Shown here piece after piece: positions 58,951-64,000 of a stretch of DNA of 64,000 nucleotides. The stretch is from the NCBI RefSeq assembly GCF_010015585.1, contig NW_022985068.1:186001-250000 (forward strand), read 5' to 3'. The translations under genes and the position numbers were made by a program. Within the stretch, counting starts at the first letter, position 1, and each line of letters begins with the position of its first letter. The notes under the pieces are model-generated. The model ran no database searches and was not told the origin of the DNA. It saw only the letters and a list, made by a program, of their open reading frames with translations. This DNA is from Eremomyces bilateralis CBS 781.70 (Eukaryota > Ascomycota > Dothideomycetes > Eremomycetales > Eremomycetaceae).

Positions 58951-59883
58951 TCAGTTACTGCTCTGGCTATTAAGGATCCTCAGAATCGCCAAGAACAAAT
59001 TAATGATATCCAAATACAATGAGATCGCAGCCGCGATCTCCTCCTCCACATGATAGTGACGCATGATCAGCTGTGTGTCCACGAGGATATACCCACTGAA
59101 CACTAGCGCCGCTAGCACGCCGTACACCAACTCCGTCGTGCTGCTCCGCCCGAAGAACATCGTCATGAACCCGAACAGGATCAGCACCCACAGCGCACCG
59201 AACAGGTAGGGCATCCAGGACGTGAAGTCGTACTTCGTCTGGCACGCGAACAAACTCAGCGCGACGAAGATGCCGAGGGTGAAGATGAGGGCCTGCAGCA
59301 CGATGCGGGAGTCGTAGAAGGAGGTGATGACGCTGATAGCGTAGGCTTCGAGGGCGGTGAACCCGGCGAGGAAGACGAGGTTCATCGGGTAGGATTTGCG
59401 CTTCCAGAAGGTGAGGCCGAGGAAGACGAAGGTGCCGATGAGCGTCGTCCACATCATCCAGGCGTTGGATTGGATCCAGGTCTTGTAGGCGGGGGAGAAG
59501 AAGGAGATGGAGGCGAGGATCGTGGTGGCGAGGAGTTGGACGGTGCTGGGAATGTCAGTACTGTTCCCTCTATCTAGAGTATCCTCCTGATATCGTATCG
59601 ACTTACAGAATCGCATACACCTTCCGAATAAACTGCATCCGAATATCCAACGTCGCCTCCGCGACTACACCGCCGAACTACATCCCACGTCAGTCTTCCG
59701 CATCTCCTTCCCATCTCCTTCCATCCCAACACATACCTTGAAATCATCCGGCAGATTATCATCCTCCGTCCGCGGCGCCAGTGGATCCGACGACTCGGCT
59801 TGATATGACGGTGGCGGCTGGCTATACGAGCTCTCGAGCGGCTCGTCGACGGGGACGGGTTGGTATTTGGTGTTGGGCGCCAT
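58951..59883 (-). CDS. Bax inhibitor-1 / Lifeguard-type membrane protein (TMBIM, Bxi1-like)
   Basis: Seven-helix membrane protein, probably in the ER or vacuole; relatives act as calcium leak channels that modulate stress and death responses. Exons 59883-59737, 59677-59607 and 59545-58951 give 270 aa. The start is the Met of MAPNTKYQPVPVDEPL, followed by a Pro/Ser/Tyr-rich cytosolic N-terminus of about 50 residues. Exon 2 carries EATLDIRMQFIRKVY, the family entry motif. Hydrophobic helices follow, with LVFLAGFTALEAYAIS, VALSLFACQTKYDFT and the signature YILVDTQLIMRHY, then AAISLYLDIINLFLAIL. The Asp residues of the last two helices, thought to gate the pore, are present. Confidence 0.93.
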
Positions 59884-61005
59884 CGTAGGTTTGCGCATGC
59901 AGCGGGCGGTTCGATGGAGGTGGTATGTCGTATGTGATATGTCGGGTCTTTTGGGGAGCGGTTAGGTCGGAGGGATAGGATGAAGCATGAGGAGAGGAAG
60001 GGTGGACTGAAGGGATGACCCGGATACCGTCACAGAAACCAACCCTCAGCCTCCGAACCAAGGCTGCCAGGCTATGAGGCAGAAACTGCCATATGTGAGG
60101 CAACAAGGCGTCATAATGCGAGCGGGGCGAAGCAACATCCGACGCACTTGATTGGTCAGGAACAAAGCCGTTGTCGAACGAGGCAGTTATCGATAAGATC
60201 ACATGATGCAAATGAAAGCCCAGCGATGCTTACGAATGCATGCAATCGGTCTGGACTCTGGAGTGACTGTACTCCTGAATAACGGAGGTAGAAGACAGAG
60301 CTACGAAAGAAAAGGAGTAATATCATATACTAGAGGACATCATTGATGATCTCCGTAATACATTTAGGTAGGAAATCTTTTGAAAGCGGCATCAGAACCC
60401 AACCAGGGCCCCCCCAATTCATTGATGTAGCACCAGTCCCAGACGGCAGAGGTAAGACACTGTAAGCAGTGTAAAGGTATATAAGACACCATATATGGTC
60501 GTATCAGCGAATAGATACATGCATATAACCCCCATAAAATCATCCCGCATCGCTAGGCGCTCCGACACCACCATCCCCCTCCACAAATAAAAAGGTCACC
60601 TCCCCAGTGTATCGTGCATGAACGGACACACGCGCAACGACCGTGCCAAAACCAAAGCCGCCAATCCAACGACGGACGCAGATGCGCGCTGAGAACATAC
60701 GGGATCAAGCGACGTGGCGCTCGGACTTGAGGACGATGGGAATGGGGAGCAAACGAAGGGCGCGAAAATGCAACAAATGGCGGGAATGCGTGCGGAAGAA
60801 CGAAAGATGCAGAGCAGCAGAGGGGGGAATCGTGGCGCGTTGTAGACATCCGTCATCATCTCATCACCGTCTCGTCTGGGATACACCGAGTGGTCCGTCG
60901 CTCGGTCAAATGCAATAAACACCCTCCCATCCCATCTCGCCGCATATCGCTTCAATCGCCGCCTCCGAACCTCAAAACATCCCCTCGGTCTCACCCCTCC
61001 ATCAA
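59884..61005. other. Intergenic; 3' untranslated region of the kinase gene
   Basis: Upstream region of the Bax-inhibitor-type gene and 3' end of the kinase gene. Open frames at 59822-60211 and 60553-60994 have no family support. Confidence 0.5.
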
Positions 61006-62680
61006 TTAAAAATCCTTAAACGCCTCCTCATACTTCTCCCTCAACTCCCTCGTATACACCTCCTGCTTCTCCGGCTCGGGCTCATACTCATCGAAATGCC
61101 GCGTGTCTGCCGGCCCCTGCAGCTGGGGGACGATCGGCCCCTGCATCTTCCGATGGAAGACCGCGTCCCAGTCGACCCCCCGGAACCATGGGTGCGCCTT
61201 GACGGCCGCGGCGCGCCCGCGGATGTTGCCGAGCCGCTTCGACGTGTCGACCGTGCAGAGCTTGGCGATGAGGTCGCGCGCGTCGGGGGACATGGCGGAG
61301 GGGTAGCGGATGTTGCCTTCGATGATTCTAGGAGAAAAGAATGAGGATTTGGAGAGGTGGGAGGGAAGGGGAAGGGGGACTTACTGCTCGTAGATCTTCA
61401 TGGGGTTTTGGTCCCAGAAGGGGGGTTGACCGACGAGGAACTCGTAGATGAGGATGCCAAAGGCCCACCAGTCGACTGCGCAGCCGTGGCCGGTGTTTCG
61501 GATGACTTCGGGGGCGAGGTATTCCGGGGTGCCACAGAGCGTGTACGTCTCCCCTATGATCGCGTCAGTATTATTCATCGATCTAGATCGGAGCTAATTA
61601 GGACGTACGATTCCCCACCGTCTTCGCGAACCCGAAATCCACCAACTTCAAATGCCCATCCGCGTCGATCAAGATATTCTCCGGCTTCAGATCCCGGTAC
61701 GCAACGCCCTCCTTCTCATGCAGATACTCCAGAATCAGCACGATCTCCGCGGCGTAGAACCGGCTCGTCGGCTCGTTGAACCGGCGCGCCCGCCGCAGGT
61801 AGCTGAACACCTCCCCGCCGGGACAGTAGTCCAGTAGCATGTACAGCGACTCCTCGTCCTGGAAGCTCGCCACCAGCGTCGTGATGAATGGATGCCCTGC
61901 CACGGCGGCCAGCACGTTCCGCTCGTTGCGCACGTGCTCGACCTGCTTTAGCCGGATAACGTCGACCTTGTGGAGGATCTTGAGCGCGTAGACCTGGTGG
62001 GCAGAGCGCTCGTCGTGGGGGTGGGTCCATCGGGTGAGCCAGACGCGGGCGAAGGTGCCGGTGCCGAGGGTCTTGATCTGGTCGAAATCGGCGGGGCGGA
62101 GGTGCTTGAGGGAGTTGCCGATGGGGCGGGCGGAGGTGGGTTTGTCGAGGAGGCGGTTGGGGGAGAGGCTGCCCGAGGAGCGGTGGGAGGGAGGCCAATG
62201 GGAGATGAGGAGCTGTTCGTGGTCGCGGGCGAGAGTCTCGGCGGAGCGGGAGGAGGAGCTGGAGGAGTAGGAGGGCCGGTAGGTGTAGGTGGAAGGGATG
62301 CTGTCGTGGGAGTCCGGGTGGTATTGGAGGGGGGAGGGGTAGGACATGGGAGAGGCACCGCGGTGGGAGGACGGATGGTGGGGCGAGTGGGTGTGGGAGG
62401 GAGGTTCATGGGGATGGCTGGACGGAGGACATGGATGCGAAATGTACTGCTGTGGCGAGGACGTATGACTATGTTGTGGGTGAGCCGGGTGGTGCGAATG
62501 AAGCGATTGCTGCGGCTGAGGCGGTCGCTGTTGCGTATGTTGTGATTGTGGCTCCGGTCGAGAAGGGTTGGACGGCGCATCGGTCTCCGTCCTCTCGAGA
62601 TCGCTGGATGAGTCCTTCGCGCCCTTCGCGCTCTTCCCGTGAATGCCGTGCGGCAAAAGGTGGTGCATTGCGGCGGCCAT
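61006..62680 (-). CDS. pkaB: cAMP-dependent protein kinase catalytic subunit, second type (PkaB)
   Basis: AGC-family Ser/Thr kinase released from its regulatory subunit by cAMP. Exons 62680-61609, 61553-61385 and 61327-61006 give 520 aa. The first 200 residues are a disordered His/Pro/Ser/Gln-rich leader. Kinase motifs are complete: glycine loop LGTGTFARV, Lys in [26 protein letters not shown], the activation segment [12 protein letters not shown] with its Thr, and the AGC tail ending EEAFKDF (FxxF). The sequence [19 protein letters not shown] and [13 protein letters not shown] match the PkaB branch rather than the main PkaA. The ATG at 62680 was chosen because the frame upstream has no other ATG. 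An AG just upstream (about 62691) could be an acceptor of a leader intron. Confidence 0.93.
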
Positions 62681-64000
62681 GGGCTCCTCTAATTGCAAGC
62701 GTATTAGGCGGACGTAAGGTCTCCGAGGTCAATGGTGCACTCCGTTGGCGTATCTAGTTCGGAGCAGGTGTCGAAATCGCAGGACACGCTGGAATCAGCC
62801 CATTGCCGGATGCGCGGAGCGAATTGCGATGGAGAGAACGGAGGACGGATAGCAGAGAAGAAGGAGGAGGAGGGGCGATGTTGCTTTAGCGTTTTATTCC
62901 GGTGCTGCGGCGTTTTGGTGGCGGAGAATGGTGTTGATGCAGGCTGGTTTCGGCGTTTCGGGGATGTCCAAAGGATGCGGATGCGGATGCGGGCTGCGGG
63001 CTCAGTCGGTAGATTGGTCTCGTCTCGTGTCGTCAGTCGTAATTGGATCCCAAGGGGAGTGCCGTGGATTAAGTCTAACCCAAACCTTCCAACGATTCGA
63101 GTAGCGCAAAATAGCATTTATGAAACGGGAAAGTGGACGAAGGTGTCAAAGAAATGGAAGTGTTGGAGGGGAGAACAATGGATGGAGTGCCATCGGGAAG
63201 TTAAAGACCAAATGAAAGGCCGTTAAACATGTGTGTGGAAGAATCCCTTTGTCAATTTGGCTACGACAGGAAATGGAACGGGTCGTCATCCCTTCCAACT
63301 GCCCAGTCATAAAAAGGCAATTCCTCCACTCAGACTCGAGATATTTAGCCATATAACCCGATTGCTGGTTCCGGCAGCCCGACGGCCCAGCGCAGGCATG
63401 GCAGGGCACTCTGATGGCAGTCTTGCATCCTCCTTGCATCGACGTGGGATGTCGATAGTCATAGAGGATTGGATCATTGGAGGGCCCGCCTTGGGGGGAT
63501 CTAATGTAGGGAATCCGGAATAGGTATTATTGAATTGTTGAATGTTATAGTACTTTATGCTACCACTCTATCGTACAGCCGAACATCCCACGCCGACCTG
63601 CAGGACACAGCATGAACACATTGGAATGGTGAATATCGATAGTCCGGGCGTTCCTCCTGGATGTCCAAGGCGGAATCATAATTCCAAGTCGTAAGATTCA
63701 CTTGTTCCTGGAGTTGGGCGGATTTCACTTCACTTTCTTATTAATACACGACGTCATAGCATCTACTATTATACGATCCATTTCCTGGTTTCCTTCCGGA
63801 CCCTGTCAACACCACAAGCACTCCTCTTCTGATGCCTAACATGAGAGATCTGCCCTCCCGTATTCCGTATTCCGTGACCAACCACCACATCACGCACCCG
63901 CGTCACCATGATCAGCCGCTGATGATGGATGAGCCAGGTCATATGTTCATTGTTGAATGCCATTTAGGGAGGTCATAGAAAACCGAGACGCCGGATATCT
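62681..64000. other. Upstream region of pkaB and right edge, no gene recognised
   Basis: Probable promoter and leader of the kinase gene. A hexamer-like run of atgcgg sits near 62965-62990. Beyond 63.2 kb only short open frames without motifs. Confidence 0.5.

Noticed and set aside
61970-62545. 191-codon Gly-rich plus-strand frame
   Set aside because: Antisense shadow of the kinase leader and catalytic exon.
1-64000. Search for transposons, LTR elements, CRISPR arrays and large inverted repeats
   Set aside because: No transposase, reverse transcriptase, integrase or capsid-like sequence, no long terminal repeats and no spaced direct repeats were seen by eye; a computed self-alignment would be needed to exclude short or old copies.

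Overview
The window is nuclear DNA of a filamentous ascomycete (Pezizomycotina). Genes carry short GT-AG introns, mostly 47-104 nt, with CTAAC/CTAAT-like branch sites. The protein set is typical of moulds: a Cdc11/AspA-type septin, an Rsr1/Krev-type Ras GTPase, fimbrin, a PkaB-type kinase and an isovaleryl-CoA dehydrogenase/methylcrotonyl-CoA carboxylase pair. Gene content and protein style suggest Eurotiomycetes, probably Eurotiales; that placement is inference. I worked out the exon structures by hand. Where I give a residue count, the exon lengths sum to a multiple of three.

Layout. 0.9-1.8 kb: unrecognised acidic protein with a C-terminal membrane segment (-). 2.0-4.5 kb: glycogenin (-). 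5.6-7.2 kb: membrane-anchored epoxide-hydrolase-like enzyme (-). 7.2-15.3 kb: gene-poor, with one small Gfa/CENP-V-type enzyme (-) and an unrecognised degraded coding relic. 15.3-22.7 kb: dense housekeeping block of Rsr1 GTPase (+), isovaleryl-CoA dehydrogenase (-), methylcrotonyl-CoA carboxylase beta subunit (+) and fimbrin (+). 22.9-27.8 kb: accessory-looking trio on the minus strand: a short-chain dehydrogenase with a premature stop, a zinc-finger-less fungal transcription-factor-like protein, and a zinc-type quinone reductase. 28.4-30.3 kb: conserved-looking fungal protein of unknown function (-). 32.5-34.7 kb: Ser/Thr-rich single-pass membrane protein (+). 35.2-37.2 kb: ferric/NADPH-oxidase-like reductase (-). 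37.2-42.2 kb: five kilobases with no convincing gene. 42.2-51.0 kb: Tpt1 tRNA 2'-phosphotransferase (+), PROPPIN Hsv2 (-), AspA septin (+) and a PQ-loop membrane protein (+). 51.4 kb: a tRNA-Asn gene with a six-base intron. 52-53.4 kb: a broken F-box-like gene followed by the TPR tail of an NLR-like protein. 53.8-62.7 kb: tyrosine phosphatase (+), ceramide synthase (-), a broken APH-like kinase (+), a Bax-inhibitor-type membrane protein (-) and a PkaB-type kinase (-).

Functional links. The isovaleryl-CoA dehydrogenase and methylcrotonyl-CoA carboxylase beta genes diverge from a shared 329-bp promoter region and encode two mitochondrial steps of leucine breakdown; the alpha subunit gene is not in the window. 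Rsr1 GTPase, septin and fimbrin all act in polarity and cytoskeleton but are scattered rather than clustered. I found no CRISPR array, no intact transposon, no retroelement and no clear undescribed system. The most unusual signals are the decayed accessory genes, the very short tRNA intron and the large gene-poor stretches.
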